Assembly: GCA_028751875.1 (NCBI GenBank)
Contig: CM054140.1
Coordinates: forward strand, 8,704,671-8,768,670
DNA length: 64,000 nucleotides
From: Rapana venosa
Lineage: Eukaryota; Mollusca; Gastropoda; Neogastropoda; Muricidae
Direction: 5' to 3'
Position numbers and translations under genes: made by a program. Under the pieces are notes generated by a model. The model worked only from the letters and a program-made list of their open reading frames with translations, did not search any database and was not told the origin of the DNA. Below, one piece after another: positions 21,807 through 33,650 of the stretch (positions within the stretch are counted from its first letter, which is position 1; each line of letters starts with the position of its first letter).

Positions 21807-22224
21807 GTGACGTCACAGCAAGTTGGTTTTTTTTTTTTGGGGGGGGGGGGATATCAGGGTGTTTTTTTTCTTCAAAAGGTGAAATATGTTTTTCTTTTAG
21901 AGATATATTCACAACAAGTGATATTAGAAGAAAAATGACTTAGCGGAAATTATGTTAACGATGTAGCCATGAACTATCAACATAACAGCAAAACTGATAT
22001 AAAATTTACACTATCCAAAAAAAACCCAACAACAACCTATCATCAATCAAAGTATTGAAAATTAAAGATGCCTGTTTTAAAGTAAAAACAGAAACTTTTT
22101 TTTTTTAACACACCCACACACACAGAGCGGGGCAAATTTCCCTGCCTTAGAAAGGCAGTCTAATGAACGATGCCATCACATTATGCTACAGGAGATTACT
22201 AATAGGACACTGCTTTAACGCCAA

Positions 22225-22425
22225 AGCTGCAGCCCTGGGGGCTAGTTGGCCTTCAGAGAACATCTCCAACGCTGACTGTCCTTATGCCCACTTGGCCGAG
22301 AGAGTGGGGATGTACTGAGGCCAAGGCATCTCCACTATAATCAAATTTCTACCCAATTTCCGAAACAGCAGCTGCCTCCTCCGCTGTTTTGGAGGTCATC
22401 GTCGAACACGACGGACAAACATACA
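22225..22425 (+). repeat. dispersed repeat J, right half (copy 1)
   Basis: GCAGCCCTGGGGGCTAGTTG, GAACATCTCCAACGCTGACT, CCTTATGCCCACTTGGCCG, GGAGGTCATCGTCGAACACG. Continues the left half at 21030 after about 1 kb of inserted sequence. The 21807-22224 stretch also holds a T/G run at 21826-21850. Confidence 0.75.
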
Positions 22426-22547
22426 TAGGGAAACAACACTTGCAAGAGGAATGTTATTTTAATAGGTGGCGCTTCTCTTGTGGCCACGCACTCTCTCCAT
22501 GGAGAGTGACCCAAGTTTCACTCAGACTGAAACTGACATACACTACA

Positions 22548-22622
22548 GCACAATACAATACAATACAGCACAATACAATACAACACAATACACTACAATG
22601 CAATACACTACAATACAATGTT
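22548..22622. repeat. CAATA/CACAATA pentamer-like microsatellite
   Basis: ACAATACAATACAGCACAAT and similar five-base steps. Confidence 0.85.
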
Positions 22623-23158
22623 TGGCTTTATGTCAGTTAGTGATGACGATTGCTGAACGATACTCTCATCGACAAAGAGTCTGCCACACTCACGCCCTGG
22701 CGTATCCGCTGAAGTGATGCAATACTTGCCTAACCTATTAGCGTTTTATTTTTCATGTGCACAGTGCAGTTCCAAACTGAAAAGCCTTGGGTGAAGATGA
22801 GGTCTCAGCCCATACCCTACTGCCTTTGTTCTAGAACTATTAATCAAGCAAGCACCTTGCTCTCCCTAAACCCTCTGTTTCTGGTTAGACCATTGATTCT
22901 TTTTTTTCTTCTTTTTTCTGTCTTTGATTCATCCATTACTTCTTTGTTGATTTCTGTGTTGTTTTTGAGGGACCCAGAACTGTAAATCTGGATGGCAGTA
23001 TGTTTTCGGATAGTGTCACTACTTAGCTCAGAGTGGTACACTGGGTGATGGGGCGAAAGTATAAGACTCGGTGATTGCTGGTTGGCCAACAACATTCACA
23101 TACCACGTTTTGAATTTTGTCTTCACCCCCATTGCTTCATATCATTGTCATAGTGACA
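22623..23158. other. no recognised feature
   Basis: Single-copy-looking DNA, no exon that I can support. Confidence 0.35.
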
Positions 23159-23226
23159 TCATCATCATCATCTTCATTCTGTTGTTGCTGCTGTTGTTAT
23201 TTTTGTTTGTGGTGGTGGTGGTGGTG

Positions 23227-23298
<72 letters not shown>

Positions 23299-23400
23299 AA
23301 TGGTGGTAGTATTCTTCTCCATCTTCTTACTATTATTATTATTGTTGTTCTTGTTTTTGTTGCTGTCGTCGTCATCATCATCACCATCATCATCATCATA
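23159..23400. repeat. trinucleotide tract (TGG)n(TAG)n and (CAT)n
   Basis: GTGGTGGTGG run turns into a GTAGTAGTAG run (about 23200-23300), followed by ATTATTATT and CATCATCATC. Poly-Val, poly-Tyr and poly-Thr open frames are shadows of it. Confidence 0.95.
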
Positions 23401-24111
23401 AATCACAACAATTTGAGCAGCTCCTTAACAGATCATCACCCACTGACTCTGTGTTATTGACGAGATCCCTAGCTCTGCCCTACAAATGGAACTTGATGGC
23501 CCACCAATGGAGCATGAGGGGATAGGGGCAATTGTAGAGTTGCAATGTGGTAAGTCAGCTTGCCCCTGATGGCACTCCTCTTGACGTTTTTAAAATTGGG
23601 GTCAGCCGCTGGTTCAGAAGTTTACTGAATTCCTTTGTTTACTGAATTCCTTTGTATTTGTTGTAAATATAGGTGTTTACTCCCAAGACCTGAGAGATTC
23701 CAGAATAGTGCACCTGTATGAAGGCAAAGGTGACAAAGTCTTGCATGAAGGCAAAGGTGACAAAGTCTTGCTGTGACAACTTTTTGAGTAGGATAGGCAA
23801 AATCCTCTCCAATATCATGTTCAACAGGCTGAATAGGCCTACTTATCTTCTTGATGAGAGTCCCAAAACCTCAGTGTGGTTTTCGCCAGAATAGAGAGAC
23901 AGCTGACATGATATTTGCTGCAAGACACATCCAAGATAAACGTAAGGAACAGGATAAAGGATCGGGACATCTTCTTTGTCACTCTCACCAAGGCGTTTGA
24001 AACCTGGATTGAAATTTCTCCCAAGATGGTACAAATTAATCGGATGCTTTTTGTTCCTAACGGCATGAACCCAAGGTTAGTCAAGAGAAGTGAAAATGAC
24101 AGGGTTTCCGT

Positions 24112-24328
24112 CACTATCGGAGTTGCTAACCGAGGTCCTTGTGCGAACGCACGCAGAACATTATGCACACACGTTAAAACCCGTTCCGCTTTTCGCAAGA
24201 GTAGGCCATTGTTTGCCGGTGGGAACGGATGGCAACATTTACAAAACTGCATACACTCTGGAATGATGTAAAAAAGCACATGAGTGCTTATTCCATTATC
24301 CTTGAAATAAAAGAATAAAGAAAGAATA
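24112..24328 (+). mobile_element. SINE-A, headless, nested in LINE
   Basis: GCTAACCGAGGTCCTTGTGC, CGCACGCAGAACATTATGC, GTTAAAACCCGTTCCGCTTT, AGAGTAGGCCATTGTTTGCC, GCACATGAGTGCTTATTCC, ATAAAAGAATAAAG. Confidence 0.82.
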
Positions 24329-24639
24329 AAGGCAATGATGCTCACTTGTTCCAACAGATTCCTTTTGAGCATGTTGCTTCTCCCTGCCTTTAAAAATTTG
24401 AATCCAGGCATTCAGATCATATACAAGACAGACGGAAGTATCTTCAATATTCAAGGCATGAAGGCAAAGACCAAAGTCACTAAATCCCTCGTTCATGCCC
24501 TGCTGTATGATGGTGACTGTACTGTCATTGCCCACACCAAGAATGATCTGCAAAGACTTACAACTTCTCTATCTGCAGCCACTGAGCGCTTTGGACCCAC
24601 AACAAGCATTTAGAAGGTTAAAAATTTTTTTATTCATTA

Positions 24640-24985
24640 TTATTATTCTTTTATTTCGATGGTAATGGAATAAGCACTCATGTGCTTTTAAATAAAAAAA
24701 ATCCAGTCCCCATGTAATGCAGTTTTGTCAATTTTGTCATCTGTTCCAACACGCACACAATGGCATACTCTTCCAAAAAGCGGAACGGGTTTTAACGTGT
24801 GCGTGTTGTTCTGCATGCATTCGCACACGGGACCTCGGTTTAGAGTCTCATCCGAAGGACTTTTGGGGACAGTGGAGTCGGCACAGATGTTAACTTCAAG
24901 GAAAAATCCTGTTGAACGAGATTCGAAGCCGGGTCAGCAGATCACGAATGCATCACTCTAACCACCAGGCTGTCCCGTCCCGTTA
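24640..24985 (-). mobile_element. SINE-A, full length, head type 1, nested in LINE
   Basis: Minus strand: GGGACGGGACAGCCTGGTGG, GGTTAGAGTGATGCATTCG, CGGCTTCGAATCTCG (B box), TCCTTCGGATGAGACTC, GTTAAAACCCGTTCCGC, ATGGGGACTGGAT, GCACATGAGTGCTTATTCC, ATAAAAGAATAATAATAAT. Confidence 0.88.
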
Positions 24986-25499
24986 AGTGATGTTTCAACC
25001 TACAAAGAGATCAACAGCAAACATGCCTGTAATAAACATTGGCAGCAACTTAACCTCCTCAACAATGCTGACTTCTTTACCTATCTCCGTCTGTTCTCTT
25101 CAGCAGTCTCAATAAGAAAGTATCCAAAAACATCACTAAGGCAAGTGCTTTTGATGGTACACTACAGGAGCAAGTATGGAATTAAAGGGCTTGAAAGTGT
25201 AGACAAGTGAACAGTATACAGAGCAGTGGTTCTGACTGCGTTTCTGCATGGATGTGAGTCCTGGACTGTCTACCGTAGGCTTGTAAAGCTTCTAGATCGG
25301 TTCCACCAATGCTGCCTCTGGCGTATCTTAAACATCAAATAGTACAACAGTCTCAAATATGAATGTGCTTTTGCAAGTCCAGATTCCAAACAGTCTCGGC
25401 TAAGATGGCCCGGACCTCTTATTGTGCATCCAGGATAACAGGCTACCAAAGCAACTCTTCTATGGTGATCTTACAGAGGTTTCTATCTTATGAATTCAT

Positions 25500-25705
25500 T
25501 CAAATTCTTTTATTTTGAATAATTTTGATTACGCACTCATGTACGTTTTATTATCCAGTCTCTGTGTGTATTCATCTTTGTAACATGTGTGCATGATGTT
25601 CTGCTTGCATTCAAACATGGAACCTCATCTGAAGGACTTTTGGGAGAGTAGAGTCGGCACTGATGATACTCCAGGAGAAAACCCCCCTTGGATGAGGTTC
25701 ATTGA
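25500..25705 (-). mobile_element. SINE-A, diverged, antisense
   Basis: Minus strand: GGAGTATCATCAGTGCCGAC, CCAAAAGTCCTTCAGATGAG, GCAGAACATCATGCACAC, ATAAAACGTACATGAGTGCG. Confidence 0.7.
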
Positions 25706-25879
25706 CCAAGAGGACAGTAAAAGCTTTGGTGCAAAGACACCCTGAAACAAATTCCGCCAGTTGATGAAAACAATGGGAAGTCACGGCCATAAAATGGTTT
25801 GAATGGAGGCAAGATATTTGTAAGGGAACATAAGCTTGTTAGAATGAAAGACAAAGCAGCCAAATTGAAAAGTGTGCAC

Positions 25880-26575
25880 CAATAAAATCCAGCACTAACA
25901 TAATTATAGACGGCAAGAAAGTTGAGACAGTCCATAGCTTCAAATATCTATACTTAGAAAATACTTAGGCTCCACCCTAACAAAAGATGGCACATCAAAC
26001 AATGAAGTGAAAGCTCGCATTGCAACAGCAACATCTGCTCTAGCCAGACTCGAGAGGATCATCAGAAGCAACAACATCTGCTTCTGCACCAAATATCACC
26101 TTTACAAATCCCTCGTGATATCTATCCTCCTATATGGCTGTGAATCATGGACTCTGTCAGCAGAGCTAGAGAGGAGAATCCAAGCATTCGAGAACAAGTG
26201 CCACAGAAGACTCCTCAAAATATCATACAAAGAACACAAGACCAACAACTATGTGAAAGAAGAAATCAAAAAGCGTGTGGGCCCCCAAGAACCTCTGCTC
26301 TCCACCATAAAGAGGAGAAAACTGATGTGGTTTGGTCACACCACAAGACACAACACCTTAGCAAAAACCATCCTGCAGGGAACAGTTGAAGGCAAGAGAA
26401 GAAGAGGCCGCCAAAAGAAATCATGGGTTGACAACATCAAAGACTGGACCGCCCAACCCCTGCAACACCTTCTACTAGCCACACAGGATCATGAAGCATG
26501 GAAAAAGATCTCTGTCGTGTCTTCTCTCATGTCCCCCTACGTCCTTTGAGACATGGGACTGAGTGAGTGAGTGAT
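25880..26575 (+). pseudogene. LINE 3' fragment with (TGAG)n tail
   Basis: Open frame 26007-26549 encodes a LINE C-terminal region: LYGCESWTLSAELERRIQAF, KCHRRLLKISYKEHKTN, KRRKLMWFGHTTRHN, GRQKKSWVDNIKDW. The upstream part has a frame break. The 3' end is GAGTGAGTGAGTGA at 26560-26573. Only the last third of an element, sense on plus. Confidence 0.8.
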
Positions 26576-26584
26576 AGTATCTGA

Positions 26585-27150
26585 AATTCTCTCAGACCGC
26601 AGCTGCAATGACCAAACTGAAAGGTCTATGGAGCCACAAGAACATTACCATCAGCTTCAAGATCAGACTGATTCGTTCCCTGATCATGTCCATATTAAAT
26701 TTTGTACGCATGTGAAACGTGGACCATAAACAGCAGACATTGAAAAAAAAGGATACAGGCACTGGAGATGAGGTGCTTTTGCAAACTCCTTGGTATCTCA
26801 CACAGAGACCACATCACTAATGAAGAAGTGAAGGCCAAAATTAAAAACGTCATCGGACCATATGAAGAGCTCCTGACTTCAGTGAAAAGACGCAAACTAA
26901 AGTGGAGCAGGAAGGTCACACGAACATCTGGACTGGCCAAGACCCTCATACAGGGAAGAGTACAAGGAGGTAGACGAAGAGACAGAGAAAAACGATGGGA
27001 AGACAGCATCAGAGTGGACTGGCCTTGAGTGGAACGAATTGCTACGGAAAGCAGAGGACTGCAGGTGGTGAAGGATGTTAGGCTAGTTGCAAAATCTTCA
27101 TTAGTGCCCCCACCGTCCAAGGGACTAGGGCCTACAGGATAGGTAGGTGA
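26585..27150 (+). pseudogene. second LINE 3' fragment
   Basis: Related to the element at 17568: KLKGLWSHKNITISFKIRLI (about 26612), then after stops MRCFCKLLGISHRDHITNEE, GPYEELLTSVKRRKLKW and a GGRRRDREKRWEDSI end. The 3' end is GGATAGGTAGGTGAG. Head-to-tail with the previous fragment, so two separate insertions. Confidence 0.75.
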
Positions 27151-28699
27151 GTAAAATCCAATACGGTACCAACTCTGCAATGCTTCCATTTAGTGATCGG
27201 TATGCAGCCGCCGTTATGCACCAGACTTTGACCTAAGACCCCACATGAGGGTACACATTTTTTTTAAAATTAAAAAACAAACAAACCCAGCCCTCTGCAC
27301 CCCCTTCCCTACTCATCATAACCAGTAGATCGCCTGCAATAGTCGACCATTATCATTGTTGCTGTTGCCTCACAGGTTGTCCATCTCTCAACACCCCGCC
27401 CATTCCCCCTGTTATAGTATAGTGCTATGATCTTCGGATTGTCGAAGCCAACCACTCTACGGAAGAAGAAAAAGAATGTTAGACTATCCTGGTAACAAAA
27501 ACATAGAAATAAACAAAAAACCCTTCCTTTCAAGGGGTTTGTGCTTCCGCTGAACTTAATAGCTTGCTGGGTAACTGAACTTGTGGACTTTAGACCTAGC
27601 CTATTAAATTACGAAAACAATCGTGAAGACAATCACACTTTTTAATTTGGAACTAAATAATGAAATACTGTTGATCAAGTTAACATTTTATAGAATTCTT
27701 TAATGTGTATGATGATGTTTTCTTTAAAATAATGTAGAACAGTCATTTCCTAATTACCCATGATGCTTCCAATCTGCACGCCATTATGGCTGAAACAGTA
27801 AACCAAAGTAGGCCACGACTTGTATTTTTGTTTTGATCAATTCTGTGCGATTGTGAGCGTCCACAGGCGAGTTCAAATTCATTTTATTTCGTTTTATGTG
27901 AGTGTTTACGTTAGTTTTGTGTTATGGTAGTTGTAGGGGCGAGATCTCATCGAAAATACCTATCTTTTTCTGAAATTAAGAGCTCCGAATTAGAAATAGC
28001 TTTGATCTATTTTCCCCTCAGGGCATTAAACAAAAAGTAGCCGAATAGTTTTGAAACTGAAGTGGAAGTGATAGTCAGAGTGCATCATGACATACTCATT
28101 TTCATTAACATGTGATGCTATTGGAAAAAATAAGACCATGATTAAGAATTCCAGCAACACAGTGACATACTAGTCAAAATCACACACACACAATGACATG
28201 TCAATTGATGTAGATACATGTACACACACACACACACACACACAGTCACACAAGCACACATACACTCACACACACAGTCACACACACACAAACAAACTTG
28301 ACGGTACATGTATGTATACACACAAACAAACAAAAACAAACACACATACACAAACACACACACACACACAAACATGTGTACACTCACAACACAAACGCAT
28401 GCATGCATGTGCAAGCACACACATACACACACACACACACACTGACAATGACACACACACATGCACAAAGACATAACAAATGACTTAGTAAAGAGCAAAC
28501 AGGCAGAATAGTATGAAAGTACAAAACATAAGACTTTATGAGTTTATCAAAACAGCTTGTATCTTGAGGTAGAATTAGGCCTACTTTTCACAGTACAAAC
28601 TTGTCTTATTAAGGAAGCCTTATTTATATAATATTGTTAATGTTATAATTTCTCATTGCAAAGAGCAGGTGGTACACTGGCTACAGATCTTGTGGAAGG
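27151..28699. other. FZR1 5' flank, presumed promoter and 5' UTR
   Basis: No exon recognised. CGCCATTATGGC at about 27779 is a YY1-like palindromic word and 27770-27960 is less repetitive; a 5' UTR could start here. 28185-28480 is CA-rich microsatellite. CTACAG at 28681-28686 could be an acceptor for a 5' UTR exon, 14 bases before the ATG. Confidence 0.35.
28185..28480. repeat. CA-rich microsatellite
   Basis: CACACA runs broken by CAAACAAAC and CATGCATGCATG. Confidence 0.93.
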
Positions 28700-28765
28700 A
28701 TGGACCCGCAGTATGAAAAACGGTTATTACGGCAGCTGAATAGACCACTTTCTCCATTTGGATCG
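28700..28765 (+). CDS. FZR1: FZR1 exon 1
   Basis: Residues 1-22, [18 protein letters not shown] and four more; donor GTAATT. The MD.xYE.RLLRQ start is typical of the family. Confidence 0.92.
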
Positions 28766-31700
28766 GTAATTAGTAAAAAGTTTACTTTTTTTTCTCTCTT
28801 AATTATCTTGTTTCAGATAATGAGATATATATTATCTCTCTTGAGATTATTATTGTTATTGGAGACCAAGGAAAGGACTGCTCCCTCCCACCCCAATATC
28901 TCTGCTTCCTATCTAGTATCTCTGTTCTTAGTCTACCTCCCCCTCCTCCTGCCCAATTTTGTTTGTTTCTTGGTTTAAATATATGTGTTTTGTTTAACTC
29001 TTTCACCGCTTGAGAAAAATTAGAAAAGTGCTTTTTTGGTCAGGTTAGTGACATTGATGATCCTCTTTTTTATATTTTTTTATTTGTTTGGGTTTGTTTT
29101 GTTTAACTCTCTCAGAATTCAATGCTAGAGAAAATGTTAGGAAGAGCATCTTCAGTGACATGGAATTTTAAGGAATTGTGTAAACTATAACAAGAAAAAG
29201 TTCATTATTTTGTCAAATGAATTATTCTGAATCAGTGAATGTGGAAAAAAAATTTTTTTAAGCTATTTCAATTGCAGAACCTATATCGTATATGGCTATA
29301 ATTCATTTCTGGCAATCAAAAGTAGAAAAACTCATTTCTAAAGTCTACAAGATGGGGGTCAGTTGACAGCCTTTTTTTTTATGGCTCTGAGGATTTTTTT
29401 CATATTACGTCATCAGCATATGGCTATATTGTAGCCAAGGTTATAGGTAGTATTGCTAAGTATTAGCAAACTAGTGAAGGTAACATTGATGATGCGTTTG
29501 TTGACAGCCAAACCTGAGTCCTGCATTCTCATCAGGCAAGAAAATTTATGGTGACCGCTTCATCCCAGCACGAACAAATGCCTTCTGGAATATCAACTTT
29601 GACCAGCTTCAGGTTAGTGGATAAAGGCAGTTCACCATTGTTAGGTCTTTTTCCTTGAAGTATCAGTTCAAATAAGCCAGTAAAACCTCATTTGTTTGTG
29701 CCACGAAGATTTTCATTAAACAAAATACACTGGATCCATAAAGAGTGATCTTGAGACATGAAAGTGTATTATTAGAATCTGATGGTCAAAATCAGTGGAA
29801 TCATCACTGGAATGTCATCAATATGACATTGATTTCTTCTTCTCCTTCCTTTTTTGTCATGTTTCTCCCAGGGGAGGTTTGACATTGACGAGCCTTCTCC
29901 ATCTCTCTCTGTTTTGAGCTTCCTCCTTATTTATGCCCCTTTCTCTAAGATCATCTGCAATACAGGCAGCCCAGGTCTTGCTAGGTCTTTTCTTTGGTCT
30001 CTTTCCATCCACTTTGAAGTTCATTGCTCTTTTTATGATGCGGTGGTCTGCTTTCCCTTGAACATGCCCAAACCAGCGCAGTCTATTGGTACTAGCTACA
30101 GACTTCAGATCATCAACTTTGCACATTCTCCATAGTTCTTCATTCGTGATCATGTCTTCCCATTTGTTAATTTGATCTGTTTTCACAGCTCTTCAACAAA
30201 CGTTTGATGGTTTTGGGGAAAACCCACGTCTCTGAGCCATACAGGAGAACAGGTCTAATGCAGGCCTTATATATCAGGCAGCGTCTCTCCAGTGGGATTT
30301 TCTGATTTCCGAGCAGACTTGCTAATTCTTTCCATTTGTTCCAAGCACTTGCAATCCTGGTTCTGACAGCTAACTCAGATTTTGCTTCGCAGCTTATCAT
30401 CTCTCCCAGGCAGCAGAATTCGTCTACCACTTCTATCTTCCCTTGTTCAAATTCTAGCTCCTCCTTTCCTGCATCGGTATTGTCTTCACCCTTCTTATTC
30501 ATACAACTGAGGCAGACAAATACTCCGTCCTGTCCTCCTTCTTTAGACTTTTACGGTTTGAGCATCTTTTGTGACACCAATATTGACATTTTGAGCATTT
30601 GATCGAATTGTTCCCTACAGCTTTGTGGCAGACACTACACAGGTATTTGCCTTGCTCTCTATGTGTTCCGCAGTCTTTTCCAACTGTCATTGCTTTGGTC
30701 TTGTCAACATTTACCTTCATTCCTCTGAGTTCTAATCTCTGTTTCCAATTGCCAAATCTTTGAGCAGCGTCATCACTGTTCTCAGCTACCAGTACTAAGT
30801 CATCAGCATACAGCAGTTCCCAGGTCTCTTCTGGCCTCTCCACTTCCTTGGATATTTCATTCATCACGAGGATAAAGAGCAGAGGGCTCAATGTGGATCC
30901 TTGATGCACTCCTACTTTTATCTCAAAGCTTTCTGACATCCCAATTATAGTTTTCACTTTTGATCTGGAGTTCTTGTACAAAGTCATAACCATTGAGATG
31001 GTGTGCTCCGGTACACCTTATTTCCTCAAGGCCCATTGGATTGCCTTTCTGGGTAACTCTATCAAAAGCTTTTTCCAGGTCGACAAAGATGTGCATCAAG
31101 CTCTTTTTCTCTTCTCCATTTACTTTTCCTGCAGTTGTTTCACAATAAATATTGCGTCTATGGTTGATTTGCCAGCCTGGAATCCAAACTGCTTTTCATC
31201 AATATTGCACAGGCTCTTCAGTCTTCTTTCCATTACTTTTTCCCAGATCTTCATGCCATGTTCCAGAAGCCTGTTTCCTCTTTATTTTCCACATAATAGT
31301 GCATCTCCTTTACCCTTGAAAATGGGAACAGTAATACTGTCTTCCCATTCTTTGGGCATTTGTTCTGTCTGCTGTATCTTCTGACATATTTTCGTAAGTT
31401 GTTTTACTCCTTTCTCTCCTGCTGCTTGTTTCATTTGTCACCACTCCTAATGGCCCCGTGGCGTTCTCTTTTTCATAGTTCGAATTGCTCTTCTGATTTC
31501 ATCTTCAGTCACTTCTTGTACAGGTACTTACTTTCTCCATTTCCTCGATTGCATGAGGATTCTCAATATTTAGCAGATCATGAAAGTAATCCTTCCATCT
31601 CTGCAGAATATTTTGCTTCTCAGTCATTATATTTCCAGACTCATTTTTTACAAATTTTGCTACATTGATGTCTTTCCGTTCTTTCCTCATCTGCCGTGCA

Positions 31701-33504
31701 ATTCGAAACATCTTATGCTGACCTTCAATTGTATCAAGTCCAACACACCATTCGTTCCACGCTTTTTCTTTAGCTTGGGCCTCAGCTTTTGTGGCTTCTT
31801 TTGATTTCCTCCTGTATATCTCTCTGTCCTGAAACATCTTTGTTTGCTGCCACTTCCTAAATGCTTTTTCTTCTCTTGGATTGCTTCTTTCACTGCATTG
31901 CACCATCACCATGTTTCTCTCTGTCGATGTCTTCTTCACTGCTTCTCAATGCCTCCATTTAGTTCTCCAGCCAAAGTTCATGACCCGCAGTTGGCAGCGC
32001 GTGGATATAAATAAACAGGGCAAAAGGAAAGGCGGCATTAGCGGCTTGCCACTGTAGCTGTGTTCAGCCTTAAATTACCTTTGTGTCTTTCACACATCCT
32101 CTTGCACAGTGAATTGTCAAAAAAAGACAAGCAAAGCACTCTTTAAAATGAGCTTTAAACGAGCTTTCTTTTGACTCCGAACTCCATGTACTTTCTTTCA
32201 TACTGGTTGATGTGACAGCAGTTCAAACAGACATGAAGATAAAGAGGAGAGGTGCAGGCAGAAACACAATCACAAAAAACAGACATTTCTTACTCTCTCT
32301 CTAAAAAAGCAGCTGTTTATATCATATAAACAATGAACATGGAGAAAACATTGAACATGTCTGCATGCAGACTAACCTTTTTGGCCATAAATAAACACAC
32401 CTTAGGGGCTACTGCGCGCGGCCAGCGGCGTGAGAGGCAGGGTGATGGAGAGTGTGGGGAGAGAGTCTGGGGCAGTCATTAGTGTCAGCTATCTGACTTC
32501 TCTATAAACACTCCTGCTGGTCAGGCGTTACAGCACGTACACAGTCTACTGTTTCATCAGCTTTTAGCGGTATCCTTGCTACAGCTGAAGGTTTGTTCAT
32601 GAACCAATTCCAGTACAGCTCATAATTATAGCCCCGAGAACACAGTAGAAAACAGATGTCTTGTCAGTATCCTACACTGTCATCAGACAAAGATACCTCA
32701 CAAATGGCTCAGGTTTTTATTTCACTGATGTTTCTGATACTATACAAAAAGCATTTTCTGATCCTGTTAAGAAATTGTTGTGATCAAATGTTTATCTACT
32801 TATCAGTTCTGTGTTGTGTAAAAAAGAACAAATTGCACACAGGCCTACACTTTGACATCAAAGCAACACCAAAAAAAAGCAGAAAGAAAACACACACACA
32901 CAAAACAGATGACAAAATTTACAAAACTGCGTATACACGGGAACTAGATTTTAAAAAAGCACATGAGTGCTTATTCCATTATGCATGAAATAAAAGAATG
33001 AGCAAAATAAATAAACACACACACATGAGCGCACGTGCACACACACATACACACACAAGCAGACAAACATACACACACACACAAAATGGCATAAATACAT
33101 GTACACATACCCTATACTCGCACATACGCGCGCGCACACACTCATACACGCGCGTGTGTGCACACCACACGCATGTAACTACAAGAAGATGCGCACGGCA
33201 CACATGTGCTCGAGAAAACTAACAACTTGAAACTGACACACAGCCAGGAAGCACCTGGCACATTTAGGTGCTGTGGCCGATCACACACACACACACACAC
33301 ACGTTCACACATGCATACACGGGCACATACGCATACATGCACCCACACACGTGTGCGCGAACACACACCACGTGCAAACGCACACACGCGCCCACGCACA
33401 CACGCACACACACATCCCCGCACACACACACAATAACACACACACACGCACAAGCATGCATGCAGGGACACACGCACATGCACTCACACAAAGTAGATCT
33501 CTCC

Positions 33505-33541
<37 letters not shown>

Positions 33542-33616
33542 ATTCAGTCTCCTATTTTAGGGTTGTCTGGTATCACTTTAAGTGGAAAGACATTAAAATT
33601 GAAGACTTACTTACAC

Positions 33617-33650
<34 letters not shown>

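Larger units (their letters stand above)
23490..25480 (+). pseudogene. degraded LINE (different family), broken by two SINEs
   Basis: Plus-strand fragments of a reverse transcriptase in correct order with many stops: LRDSRIVHLYEGKGDK (about 23690), a DLTKAFET-like motif A relic (about 23975-24010), GIQIIYKTDGSIFNIQG and RLTTSLSAATERFG (24410-24600), and a C-terminal SWTVYR..KLLDRFHQ.CL.RIL piece (25255-25340). A SINE-A at 24112-24328 and another at 24640-24985 sit inside it. Tandem duplication of GGCAAAGGTGACAAAGTCTT at 23720-23770. Confidence 0.7.

Noticed and set aside
23071..23460. Poly-Val, poly-Thr and poly-Tyr frames
   Set aside because: Trinucleotide microsatellite.
27785..27840. Short ATG frame MAETVNQSRPRLVFLF as a first exon
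   Set aside because: Ends at a stop after 16 codons with no supported donor joining it to a known exon.
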